A stretch of DNA of 64,000 nt from Desulforamulus ruminis DSM 2154 (GTDB lineage Bacteria; Bacillota; Desulfotomaculia; Desulfotomaculales; Desulfotomaculaceae). Each line of letters opens with the position of its first letter. Within the stretch, counting starts at the first letter, position 1. A program made the position numbers and the translations under genes. Below are positions 1 to 7,436 of the stretch, in pieces. The stretch spans positions 2,678,120-2,742,119 of the forward strand of contig NC_015589.1 in assembly GCF_000215085.1 (NCBI RefSeq). Direction: 5' to 3'. The notes under the pieces were generated by a model that saw nothing but the letters and a program-made list of their open reading frames with translations, was not told the DNA's origin and searched no databases.

Positions 1-70
1 TACTGCTGCAAAAAGAACCCTGAAGGGTTGCTAATGTGCAGTTCCTTATTTTCTAAAAAAATAACAGAAC

Positions 71-163
71 ACGGATTGTACGGATTTTTACCGATTCTCA
101 AGGATTGAATTATCTTTAAAATAAAATCCGCGCAAATCCGTACAATCCGTTAAATCCGCGTTC
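71..163. repeat. Intergenic inverted repeat built from CGGATT units
   Basis: Bases 71-100 carry repeated CGGATT-containing units (ACGGATTGTACGGATTT) and bases 125-163 carry the same units in reverse complement (AAATCCGTACAATCCG). The pair can fold into a long imperfect hairpin. A related single-orientation copy lies at 2462-2505, on the other side of the sensor and rarA genes. The rest of bases 1-209 shows no gene. The function is unknown; it looks like a dispersed non-coding repeat. Confidence 0.7.
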
Positions 164-209
164 CATTTCCTTTTGGTCGATGGTTCTTGGATACTCCCTT
201 TATCGCTCT

Positions 210-965
210 TTACTCTTCCGAGGATTTCTTCATCTTCTCAATGGCCTCCTGGTTGGAAGAAACCATCTTGGCAATATCCCTGGCGGATTGAGAGGACCTC
301 TCGGCCAATTTGCGAACCTCCTGGGCCACCACCGCAAAGGTGCGTCCGTGGTCCCCCGCCCTGGCAGCCTCAATGGAAGCATTCAAGGAAAGCATGTTGG
401 TCTGCTCGGCAATGTCATCAATAATTTCCGCCACGGAACCAATGTCCTGCTGGAAAGAAATAAGCTGCTGCAGTTGGTCCAGAATATAATTTTCAATGGC
501 TAACTGCATATCCAGATTGATTCTTTTCATAAAGGCTTCCAGGGCCTGCTTGTATGCCTCGGTTCCGGCTCCATGGTGCTCTGCCAAAATCCTCTGGATT
601 TCACTGTGATAAATCTGATAGGCTCCCATGTACCACTTGGGATACAGTCCGATTTGCTGATGTTTCTTGCCAATGGCCAGTCTTGTTTCTATATAGGCAT
701 GATCCAGGGGATCACACAGGGAAATAAAATATCTTTTCTGAACTCCCTTTAGTTTTTCAACGGTACTATGTTTTTCAATTAGTTCCTTTAAATAAGAAAA
801 GTTCAGCAAGTGCTGGTAGAAGCCCTCTACCACCCGCTCGGCCTCTTTTATAAACAGGTCCTTATGGGCTGCCATTAATTCCGTTTCCTGTTCGGTGATG
901 TCCAAGTAGGCCAGTTGAACCCGGCGCTTGGAAAAATCCTGTGCACTGGTCATAAAGTCGCTCAC
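210..965 (-). CDS. Short globin-coupled methyl-accepting chemotaxis-type sensor (HemAT-like)
   Basis: The protein has 251 residues and no membrane segment, so it should be a soluble sensor. Residues about 15-165 resemble a protoglobin domain: the segment [18 protein letters not shown] matches the region around the haem-ligating proximal histidine of HemAT. Residues about 170-251 hold only the tip of an MCP signalling coiled coil, with the conserved [19 protein letters not shown] and the following VRKLAERS segment. HemAT proteins are usually over 400 residues, so the signalling arm is much shortened and the adaptation regions are missing. The start is GTG at 965 behind GGGGAGGGA. By family knowledge it would sense O2 or another gas and signal through CheW/CheA. 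Output from so short a hairpin is uncertain. Confidence 0.85.
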   Translation of the reverse strand: MSDFMTSAQDFSKRRVQLAYLDITEQETELMAAHKDLFIKEAERVVEGFYQHLLNFSYLKELIEKHSTVEKLKGVQKRYFISLCDPLDHAYIETRLAIGKKHQQIGLYPKWYMGAYQIYHSEIQRILAEHHGAGTEAYKQALEAFMKRINLDMQLAIENYILDQLQQLISFQQDIGSVAEIIDDIAEQTNMLSLNASIEAARAGDHGRTFAVVAQEVRKLAERSSQSARDIAKMVSSNQEAIEKMKKSSEE

Positions 966-1030
966 CCTGATCCCTCCCCCAAAAAGTAACAGTTAATTAC
1001 ATAATTCTCCACCCTCAAGAGTAATCCTTG

Positions 1031-2329
1031 CTAGCTCTCTCTCTTGATCATTAATTTTTCTTTACCTTGGTCTGACGGCTCATAGTAAATCCTGCCCTTT
1101 AGGTTATCCGGGAGGTACTGCTGAGCCACCCAGTGCCCGGGGTAATCATGAGGATATTTATAGCCCCCATGGCCCAGTCCCTTGGCACCTCTATAATGGG
1201 TATCCCGAAGGTGCGGCGGAACCACACCGATGTTTTTTTCCTTAATATCTTTCATCGCCCGGTCAATGGCATTGATCACACTGTTGCTTTTAGGAGCGGC
1301 GGCCAAGTAAATGATACATTGGGCAATGGGAATCCGGGCCTCCGGCATGCCTATCGTTTCTAGGGCATTCCACGCCGCATGGGCCATCAACATGGCCTGA
1401 GGGTCGGCCAGTCCTACATCCTCAGAGGCGTGAACCATTAACCGGCGTACAATGAAACGCTGATCCTCTCCGGCTGCCGTCATCCGGGCATAATAATGCA
1501 GCGCGGCATCCGGGTCTGAACCCCGGATACTCTTGATAAAGGCGGAGATGACATCATAATAATGATCTCCTGTTTTATCATAGTGGATATACCTTTGCTG
1601 GGTCGAATCCTCGGCTACCTCCAGGGTAATATGCCGGTAGCCGTCTTCAGCGGGGGCTGTGGATAACACTGCCAACTCCAGGGCATTTAAAAGGTTCCGG
1701 GCATCACCACCGCACATTTTAATAAAATGCTGCCGGGCTGCCTCCTCCAATTGCACCCGATAGCCGCCCAATCCCCGTTCCTCGTCGGATAAAGCCTGCT
1801 GAATCAACGTGTTGAGGTCTTCTTCGGAGTGCTGCAAAAGTTGAAAGATGCGGGACCTGCTTAGGAGGGCGCCATTTAGTTCAAAGTAGGGATTTTGGGT
1901 GGTGGCTCCAACAAGCACCACTTCTCCTTTTTCCACCGCTTCCAGCAGGCAGTCCTGTTGGGTTCCTCTTTTTAAGGAGTGAATTTCATCAATAAAGAAA
2001 ATGGTTTTCTTGCCGTAAAATTTTAAATGATCCCGGGCTTTTTTTATTTCTTCCCGGATTTCTGAAACCCCCGCAGATACCGCGTTCATTTTAACAAAAT
2101 TGGCGGAGGTCATTTGCGATATAATACTGGCCAGAGTGGTCTTGCCGGTGCCCGGAGGACCATAGAAAATAATCGACCCCAGTTGGTCCGCTTCGATGGC
2201 TCTGCGAAGCAGCTTTCCCCTGCCGACAATGTGTTGCTGTCCGGTAAATTCATCCAAATTGCGAGGGCGGAGCCTTTCAGCCAGGGGAGCCGCCTGCAGG
2301 CTGCTCCTGGTCGAACTGAACAAATCCAT
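1031..2329 (-). CDS. rarA: Replication-associated recombination protein A (AAA+ ATPase)
   Basis: The protein has 432 residues, the normal length for the RarA/MgsA/WRNIP1 family. The Walker A motif GPPGTGKTT lies near residue 60 and Walker B FFIDEIHSL near residue 110. A sensor arginine region (LSRSRIFQL) and the C-terminal tetramerisation region with PKSNS follow. RarA acts at stalled replication forks with SSB and the clamp-loading machinery. The ATG at 2329 follows GAGGTGA. No other gene lies in the transcript. A LexA-like box and an extended -10 lie just upstream (2375-2401), which suggests DNA-damage control; this control is inferred from sequence only. Confidence 0.95.
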   Translation of the reverse strand: MDLFSSTRSSLQAAPLAERLRPRNLDEFTGQQHIVGRGKLLRRAIEADQLGSIIFYGPPGTGKTTLASIISQMTSANFVKMNAVSAGVSEIREEIKKARDHLKFYGKKTIFFIDEIHSLKRGTQQDCLLEAVEKGEVVLVGATTQNPYFELNGALLSRSRIFQLLQHSEEDLNTLIQQALSDEERGLGGYRVQLEEAARQHFIKMCGGDARNLLNALELAVLSTAPAEDGYRHITLEVAEDSTQQRYIHYDKTGDHYYDVISAFIKSIRGSDPDAALHYYARMTAAGEDQRFIVRRLMVHASEDVGLADPQAMLMAHAAWNALETIGMPEARIPIAQCIIYLAAAPKSNSVINAIDRAMKDIKEKNIGVVPPHLRDTHYRGAKGLGHGGYKYPHDYPGHWVAQQYLPDNLKGRIYYEPSDQGKEKLMIKRES

Positions 2330-2374
2330 ACAGTCACCTCGGTAAATAATTTTAATATAAAAGAGGATAAGTCT

Positions 2375-2383
2375 ATCATACCA
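2375..2383 (-). promoter_or_regulatory. Extended -10 promoter candidate for rarA
   Basis: On the minus strand the sequence reads TGGTATGAT, an extended -10 (TGnTATNAT), about 45 bases before the rarA start. No good -35 is seen, as expected for extended -10 promoters. Confidence 0.4.
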
Positions 2384-2387
2384 TGGG

Positions 2388-2401
2388 TGAACAAATGTTT
2401 G
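2388..2401. promoter_or_regulatory. LexA/DinR-like SOS box upstream of rarA
   Basis: TGAACAAATGTTTG matches the Gram-positive LexA (DinR) consensus CGAACRNRYGTTYG at every position except the first base. It sits immediately upstream of the extended -10 of rarA, where bound LexA would block RNA polymerase. Confidence 0.5.
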
Positions 2402-2461
2402 GGGAAAAATTTATCCACTTTAATTGATCTTAACATACTCCTAAAAAAGAAAAAAACCAAT

Positions 2462-2505
2462 AGAACGCGGATTGTACGGATTTCTGCGGATTTACACGGA
2501 TTTTT
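2462..2505. repeat. Third copy of the CGGATT-type intergenic repeat
   Basis: The stretch has CGGATTGTACGGATTT, then TGCGGATTT and ACACGGATTT, the same units as the inverted repeat at 71-163. It lies in the 312-base gap between rarA and the 238-residue membrane protein gene. That gap otherwise holds the rarA promoter region and the terminator at 2593-2618. Confidence 0.65.
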
Positions 2506-2592
2506 TATCTTTGTTTTAATATCTGTTCAAATGTGTATTAAATATTTCAGTTTGGCAGCATATATATTTACCTGTACTTTTCTTAACGAAAT

Positions 2593-2618
2593 AAAAAAAC
2601 ACCCTTTTTCAGGGTGTT
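2593..2618 (-). terminator. Rho-independent terminator of module copy 1
   Basis: The 8-bp stem AACACCCT/AGGGTGTT (2598-2605 and 2611-2618) has a 5-base loop and is followed on the minus strand by a T run. It lies about 24 bases after the stop of the gene ending at 2642. Confidence 0.85.
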
Positions 2619-2641
2619 CAGAATTGTTGACGTTGGGCTTA

Positions 2642-3358
2642 CTAGGCCTCGGATTTTTTTCCTCCCTTGGTCATGGTAATTCCCAACCCGCCGCAGATAT
2701 AGTAGATGGCAAAGCCATACCACAGAGTGTAGATCATGTAGAAGATTAGCATGAAGCTCATGATCCCTTTATTTTCACTAACAAACTTGGTTTCAACTCC
2801 GTAATAATTATAGGCCGGTTCAATCATCTTTTTCTGGTAGTTTTGAATATACACGGATTCAGTGAAGCTCTTTTGAACTTCTAAATCCTTAGCCACGGCC
2901 TTGGTAATGCTGTACCAGCGGTTGGTGGCATCCCGGGGATCGGTGTTGTATTTCTGCTGGACCACATCCCCTTTATTCTCAAACATGTTCATACAGTCTT
3001 CGGAAATATTGTTGAGCAGCTTACCCATATCCGCCTTTAAAGCAACGTTTGCTTTATCCACTTGAACATCTGCATCTTCAACTTTTTGCAGGGCATCAGC
3101 CCATCTTGCAGCCTGTTCTTCATCCTTGCACTTCAAATTAACAGCAATCTCAGTTCCTTCCCAGTTGGCTGCTTTTTTAACCTCACTGGTAACTACATCC
3201 TGCACGGAGCCTTTGGAGATGGAGTTAAACAAATCGTCGGCAAAGTCCAGGCCGTTTCTTCCGTTACCAAAGGAAGGGGTCATCATATAGAAATAGATGC
3301 CACAAAAGGAGATCAGCATAATCAGCCCGATGGTAAAGGCTTTACTATCTCTTATCAT
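2642..3358 (-). CDS. 238-residue membrane-anchored protein coupled to TSUP permease (copy 1)
   Basis: I do not recognise a named family. A hydrophobic segment near residues 8-27 and another near 200-226 flank a hydrophilic region of about 170 residues. Two membrane passes with the middle domain outside is the simplest topology. The region GNGRNGLDFADDLFNSISKG and the stretch RDATNRWYSITKA are nearly identical in the paralogue at 6720-7436; the middle is more diverged. The permease stop and this ATG overlap as TAATG, so translation is almost certainly coupled. Tight coupling suggests an accessory subunit or partner of the permease (inference). A terminator follows, closing the unit. Confidence 0.85.
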   Translation of the reverse strand: MIRDSKAFTIGLIMLISFCGIYFYMMTPSFGNGRNGLDFADDLFNSISKGSVQDVVTSEVKKAANWEGTEIAVNLKCKDEEQAARWADALQKVEDADVQVDKANVALKADMGKLLNNISEDCMNMFENKGDVVQQKYNTDPRDATNRWYSITKAVAKDLEVQKSFTESVYIQNYQKKMIEPAYNYYGVETKFVSENKGIMSFMLIFYMIYTLWYGFAIYYICGGLGITMTKGGKKSEA

Positions 3359-4638
3359 TAATGGCTCACTCCTTTCCCGTCCGTTACATCGGCTTTGGCG
3401 GTTTCGGCTCTCAGGGTGGGAATTCCCCGGATAAAGCTGAGGATAATCCAGCCGGCAAAGAGAATGACCAGGCCGAAGAAAATCCAGGCGCCAATATCAG
3501 CAAGGAGTTTTCCGGTTTCAGGAGTCAGCTTAATATAACCCATCTGACCCATCTTCTCAGGAAGAGCAAAGGCCCTGTTAACAAAACCCGCCAGGATGGC
3601 AATGGCGTAAAAAGCGCGAATATAGATACCGGGTACAACCTTGGTGGTGGCTGCGCCGATTTGAATGCCCAGCAGGGAGCCAACCAACATGCCCATAGCC
3701 AGGGTATAAAAGATGTAACCGTAAATAGCGTACTGTACGATAGAACTATAACCAGCGGTAAAAATAATTTGCAGGATATCCGTTCCCACGGTGGTGAAGG
3801 AGGATACGCCCAGACCGTAAACAAACATGGGGAAGGTCAGGAAGCCGCCGCCCACACCCATGATGGCTGCGGCAAAACCGACCACAGCACCGCAGATGGC
3901 TACAAACCAACCGGAAATCTGACGACCGCCCAGGTCTTCATCAAACTTCACCATGGGGGCAAGTTTAATTTTCTGCAACCGGAGGGCCAGTTTGGTCATG
4001 CCGATAGGACCGCCGTGGGCATCGCCCTTGGCTGCCTGCCCTCTGGTTTTAAGAAAATCATACATGGAGTAAAAACCCAGGAAACCAAGCATGACTACGT
4101 AAACGGCACTGATGACAAAATCACTGAACACGGGGTTCATATTAAACAGGGCCCGGTTCAGGGTACCGCCGGCGGTTACGCCGATACCGGAACCACAGAG
4201 AAAAGCGATGGCCAGAGGAATGTTAACGTTGCCCAGTTTCTTATGAATTACGGTTCCCATAATGGCCTTAGCAAAAATATGGAACTGGTCTGTACCTACG
4301 GCCAGGATCCCTTTTACGCCCAGGCTCATCAGGGCGGGAGTAATAACAAAGCCACCGCCGGCGCCGATGCAGCCGGTAATTAAGCCGGCACAAACACCCA
4401 CCGCCATGGACCCGTAGAACATAAAGGGAGTAAAGTGAGACGGTCCGAAAGCACTCTTACCGCCAAGAAATGCCGGCAGATCGGCGGCATGACCAATGGC
4501 GGGGATAATCAGGGGCAGCATCATAATCGCCAAAATCAGCAGATGTTTTCTGTTGCGGACGATATTATTGGACATTTCCAGTTCCCATTTGGCATGGGCC
4601 CTGGAGGCACTCATTAGAGCCTCATACAATCCCCTCAT
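3358..4638 (-). CDS. TauE/SafE (TSUP) family membrane permease (copy 1)
   Basis: The protein has 426 residues, long for a family often 250-300. Two glycine-rich pore motifs are visible: TGCIGAGGGFVITPAL in the first half and AAIMGVGGGFLTFPMF in the second, the internal duplication typical of TSUP proteins. An N-terminal extension of about 30 residues precedes a hydrophobic segment ending in IGHAADLP, which could be a signal peptide or an extra helix. The family moves sulfite, sulfonates, sulfoacetate or related anions; the substrate here cannot be read from sequence. The ATG at 4638 follows AAGGAGG. It is the second gene of the three-gene unit and overlaps the next gene by one base. The paralogue at 7436-8728 is very close along its whole length. 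Confidence 0.93.
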   Translation of the reverse strand: MRGLYEALMSASRAHAKWELEMSNNIVRNRKHLLILAIMMLPLIIPAIGHAADLPAFLGGKSAFGPSHFTPFMFYGSMAVGVCAGLITGCIGAGGGFVITPALMSLGVKGILAVGTDQFHIFAKAIMGTVIHKKLGNVNIPLAIAFLCGSGIGVTAGGTLNRALFNMNPVFSDFVISAVYVVMLGFLGFYSMYDFLKTRGQAAKGDAHGGPIGMTKLALRLQKIKLAPMVKFDEDLGGRQISGWFVAICGAVVGFAAAIMGVGGGFLTFPMFVYGLGVSSFTTVGTDILQIIFTAGYSSIVQYAIYGYIFYTLAMGMLVGSLLGIQIGAATTKVVPGIYIRAFYAIAILAGFVNRAFALPEKMGQMGYIKLTPETGKLLADIGAWIFFGLVILFAGWIILSFIRGIPTLRAETAKADVTDGKGVSH

Positions 4639-4773
4639 TTAGGTAACCTCCTTAAACTCGGTTATTTTGTACTAAAAAATGTGCTTGCGTTATTCATAAC
4701 CATTGCAAAATCCCAGAATAGTGCTTTTTCCTGTTGTTCAAGGTGCTTATTTCTTAAAATAGGTATTAGTCAG

Positions 4774-6192
4774 TTATGGCCTTACTGAGCTTTCCGGAGC
4801 CTCACCTCCTTTCACTGGGCCCCTTGATAGTTGATATTTAATCATCTCAAGTTGTATATGACCTGAGATAATCTCTGGAGAATAGTGATAATCCACATAC
4901 AGATTCATGGGAGGAACCTTTAGTTGGTCTCGGATGGTTTTTAAACAGTCTGTTTTGATATGAACCGTTGTAATGGCAGGAAGGATGGTATTTTTTAAAT
5001 CCTGCTTTTGAATGGCCCAGGTGCTGGTAACGATGGACCGGCACTTTTCTTTTACTTTATCCTCATGAATCTGATAGCCAAATTTCTGTGTGGCTTCGCT
5101 AAAATTGTAGCTTACCAGTTCCTGGCATTCATTGGCTTTAATGACCGCTTCCGCTTTTTTCCGGACCGCGCTTTCTTTGTTTAACTTTCCTAACAATATG
5201 TCTGCTTTAAGGGTCTCCAGCCCTGCGGAAACCCGGGCCAGATTAGCCTCTATTTCTTTTATCCGGACCTTGCTTTTTTGTTCATAACAATTCACTTTAA
5301 AGCAAATCTGATGTTCCAAGTCCACACTTCCGCTGTCCAGAGCGGTGATCTTTTCTTTCGGAATTTCACCGGCAGGTCTGGCGATCACATACCGATCACT
5401 TTTACCGCTGATGCGGTCCTCCCCATCCAAAACAACAACCGTACCATCGAATGAATTAATCAATCGGTTGACCAGTATTTGCAATTGTTCCTCCTGGTAA
5501 TGCTCAGCCGAATCGGCAACCTCAAATTCAATCAGGCTGCCATTCCCCTGGCAGGCAAGAAGCAGGTTGATTTGCTTGTGATAACTTTGAGGAATATAGA
5601 TGTTACTGGCAACATCCACATCAAAGGTGGTTCCTTCAAATACTCCCGGCAACAGGTGAATGAAAATCAAATTGTGATTTTTTTCCCTATCTTGTATGCT
5701 GGAAAGCCTGGTTTTTATTAAAGCCTGCCTTATCTTTTCTTCTCCCAATCTTTTTACCAGGTTATAAAATTGTAAGCTTGTGCCTTCCACCAGACCTAAT
5801 TCCCCACAGACCTCATGCACCGGACGATTCAATTCCCCAGCCAGCATCCCTTTAATAATGAGAGCCTCCGCTAGCTTATACTGGTTTTCATTCAAAACTT
5901 CTATTAAAGCCTCTTTCACCCGGGAACGCTCCAACTCAATTTTTACTTCCGCCACCCAGGATTCAGAGAACGGTAATTCTTTGACCTTATTCTCCGGCGT
6001 TTCTAATTCGTTGTGTAGTTTTTTGAGGCTTGAGATCAGGTAATTAATCCTGGCAGGAGAAAGATTTTCAATACTCCCGAAGTTTGCCACCACTCGCTGT
6101 TTAACCTTGCCATCCAAACGGTAATTTTCAATAAGCTTAATGTAGACGTATTCTTTACCATTTTTTTTGGTGGTAATTTTCCTGAAAAACAA
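4774..6192 (-). CDS. Degenerate IS1634-like transposase-derived protein (copy 1), probably exapted
   Basis: The protein has 472 residues. The N-terminus (MFFRKITTKKNGKEYVYIKL, then ENYRLDGKVKQRVVANFGSI) is the typical opening of IS1634/IS4-type transposases. The C-terminus IRDQLKVPPMNLYVDYHYSP followed by SGHIQLEMIK matches the region that in active enzymes reads like ErxFRxLKSxLxxRPxYHxxxxRIxGH. The catalytic Glu of that segment is not present by eye. The core keeps only weak echoes of the other acidic residues (GTTFDVD near 190, VVVLDGEDR near 255). The start is TTG at 6192 behind GAGGTGATGGGG; the paralogue at 8895-10274 also starts with TTG. I see no terminal inverted repeats. It lies upstream of the permease pair in both units, with its own promoter (6302-6330). 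A DNA-binding or regulatory role is inference. Confidence 0.75.
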   Translation of the reverse strand: MFFRKITTKKNGKEYVYIKLIENYRLDGKVKQRVVANFGSIENLSPARINYLISSLKKLHNELETPENKVKELPFSESWVAEVKIELERSRVKEALIEVLNENQYKLAEALIIKGMLAGELNRPVHEVCGELGLVEGTSLQFYNLVKRLGEEKIRQALIKTRLSSIQDREKNHNLIFIHLLPGVFEGTTFDVDVASNIYIPQSYHKQINLLLACQGNGSLIEFEVADSAEHYQEEQLQILVNRLINSFDGTVVVLDGEDRISGKSDRYVIARPAGEIPKEKITALDSGSVDLEHQICFKVNCYEQKSKVRIKEIEANLARVSAGLETLKADILLGKLNKESAVRKKAEAVIKANECQELVSYNFSEATQKFGYQIHEDKVKEKCRSIVTSTWAIQKQDLKNTILPAITTVHIKTDCLKTIRDQLKVPPMNLYVDYHYSPEIISGHIQLEMIKYQLSRGPVKGGEAPESSVRP

Positions 6193-6301
6193 ACCCCATC
6201 ACCTCTTCTCATTTAAAAGCATATTTCATATCCTAAAAAAAATATTTTAACTAAGCTCAAACGATTTTTAAAAAGGTTTTTTGTCTTTCTATTTTGGGGT
6301 A

Positions 6302-6330
6302 ATGATATAAAATGGTATTTTTGAATGCAA
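6302..6330 (-). promoter_or_regulatory. Sigma-A-type promoter of module copy 1
   Basis: On the minus strand, TTGCAT (6325-6330), 17 bases, then TATCAT (6302-6307). The same arrangement with 17-base spacing and a similar spacer is found in front of copy 2 (10446-10474). Confidence 0.7.
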
Positions 6331-6619
6331 GCACTTTTTCGCACAAAACAAAAACTTTTTTAGCCAATTATTTTATTTGTCATGAATAAATAGCCTTTAA
6401 TCATGATTATAATTGATGTGACAGAATAATATCGTCATTAAGTTTCTTCTGTTGCTTACCAGTTTTTGCTCCACTTCCGAATTAAATTTAGCACTTCTAA
6501 AGGCTAAAATACTTTTTTTGTGCTTTTTTCAAAAAATGTATTGACAAAAATTGTTCTGTTGATCTTTTTATTTAACCCATTCTGCCGTCCATTTATAGAT
6601 AACAATGAAATGAACGCAG

Positions 6620-6649
6620 AAAAGACACAGGATAAAACCTGTGTCTTTT
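6620..6649 (-). terminator. Terminator-like hairpin after module copy 2
   Basis: A 12-bp stem AAAAGACACAGG/CCTGTGTCTTTT (6620-6631 and 6638-6649) lies about 70 bases past the stop of the gene ending at 6720. The T run is short, so it may be bidirectional. Confidence 0.6.
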
Positions 6650-6719
6650 CTGACAGGGAAATGAGAAACTTCCCTACCGTGTTCCGCCTTGGGCGGGTAT
6701 TATTTTTTATAAACACCTT

Positions 6720-7436
6720 TTATGCTTCTGCTTTTTTCCCGGACTTACTCATGGTGATACCCAGACCCTGGCACAGGTAATAAATGGCGAAACCATACCA
6801 CAGGGTGTAAACCATATAAAACACCATCATAAAGGTCATCAGAGGTGCATGCTCGGAAACATGCAGGATCTCCACACCGTAATAGTTATAGGCGGGTTCG
6901 ATAACCTTCTGTTGATAACTTTGAAGTGCCAGAGATTCTTTAAAGCTCTCCTGTGCGTCAAGACTTTTGGTCATGGCCTTGGTAATATTGTACCAGCGGT
7001 TGGTTGCATCCCTGGGATCGGTATTGTATTTCTGTTGTATTACATCGCCATTATTTTCAAACATGGCCTGGCAGTCTGCGGAAATACTCGCAAATACCTT
7101 ACCCAGATCCCCTTTAAAGGAGACTACTTCCTTGTTCACACTGACCTCGGCACCTTCAACTTTTTGCAGAACTTGGGACCACCGCTCGGCCTGGCTTTCA
7201 TCCTTGCCTTTCAGCTCCACAGCAATCTCAGTACCGTCAAACTTCGCTGTTTTCTCCAGCTCGGCACCAATGACATTTTCCACGGATCCTTTTGAGATAG
7301 AATTAAACAAATCGTCGGCAAACTCCAATCCATTCCTGCCATTTCCAAAGGAGGGACTCATCATATACAGGTAAATGCCCAGGAAGGACACCATCATGAC
7401 CACGCCAATGATAAAGGCTTTACTGTCTCTAATCAT
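6720..7436 (-). CDS. 238-residue membrane-anchored protein coupled to TSUP permease (copy 2)
   Basis: It has the same length and layout as the protein at 2642-3358: an N-terminal membrane anchor, a hydrophilic domain, and a C-terminal hydrophobic segment (FMMVFYMVYTLWYGFAIYYL). The ends are nearly identical to the paralogue and the middle domain is clearly diverged, as expected if the domain binds a ligand that differs between units. It overlaps the permease stop as TAATG. The family is unrecognised. A partner role with the permease is inferred from coupling and co-duplication. Confidence 0.85.
   Translation of the reverse strand: MIRDSKAFIIGVVMMVSFLGIYLYMMSPSFGNGRNGLEFADDLFNSISKGSVENVIGAELEKTAKFDGTEIAVELKGKDESQAERWSQVLQKVEGAEVSVNKEVVSFKGDLGKVFASISADCQAMFENNGDVIQQKYNTDPRDATNRWYNITKAMTKSLDAQESFKESLALQSYQQKVIEPAYNYYGVEILHVSEHAPLMTFMMVFYMVYTLWYGFAIYYLCQGLGITMSKSGKKAEA

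Larger units (their letters stand above)
6193..6719. other. 527-base AT-rich intergenic control region of module copy 1
   Basis: No credible gene is present. It holds the sigma-A-type promoter at 6302-6330 reading leftward, a roughly 100-base leader, several AGCAC/GTGCT words (6331, 6491 and 6520), and the terminator-like hairpin at 6620-6649 that ends the copy 2 unit. Stretches near 6280-6345 and 6548-6565 resemble the equivalent region of copy 2 (10425-10490 and 10697-10715). Confidence 0.6.

Noticed and set aside
3361-4383. A 340-residue reading frame antisense to the TSUP permease
   Set aside because: Its composition (many Gly, His, Asn and Gln) is that of a shadow frame, and the permease on the other strand has clear family motifs and a ribosome binding site.
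4774-6192. An intact IS1634-type insertion sequence
   Set aside because: No terminal inverted repeats or target duplications were seen on either side, the catalytic Glu is missing by eye, and the paralogue has the same place in a duplicated operon.
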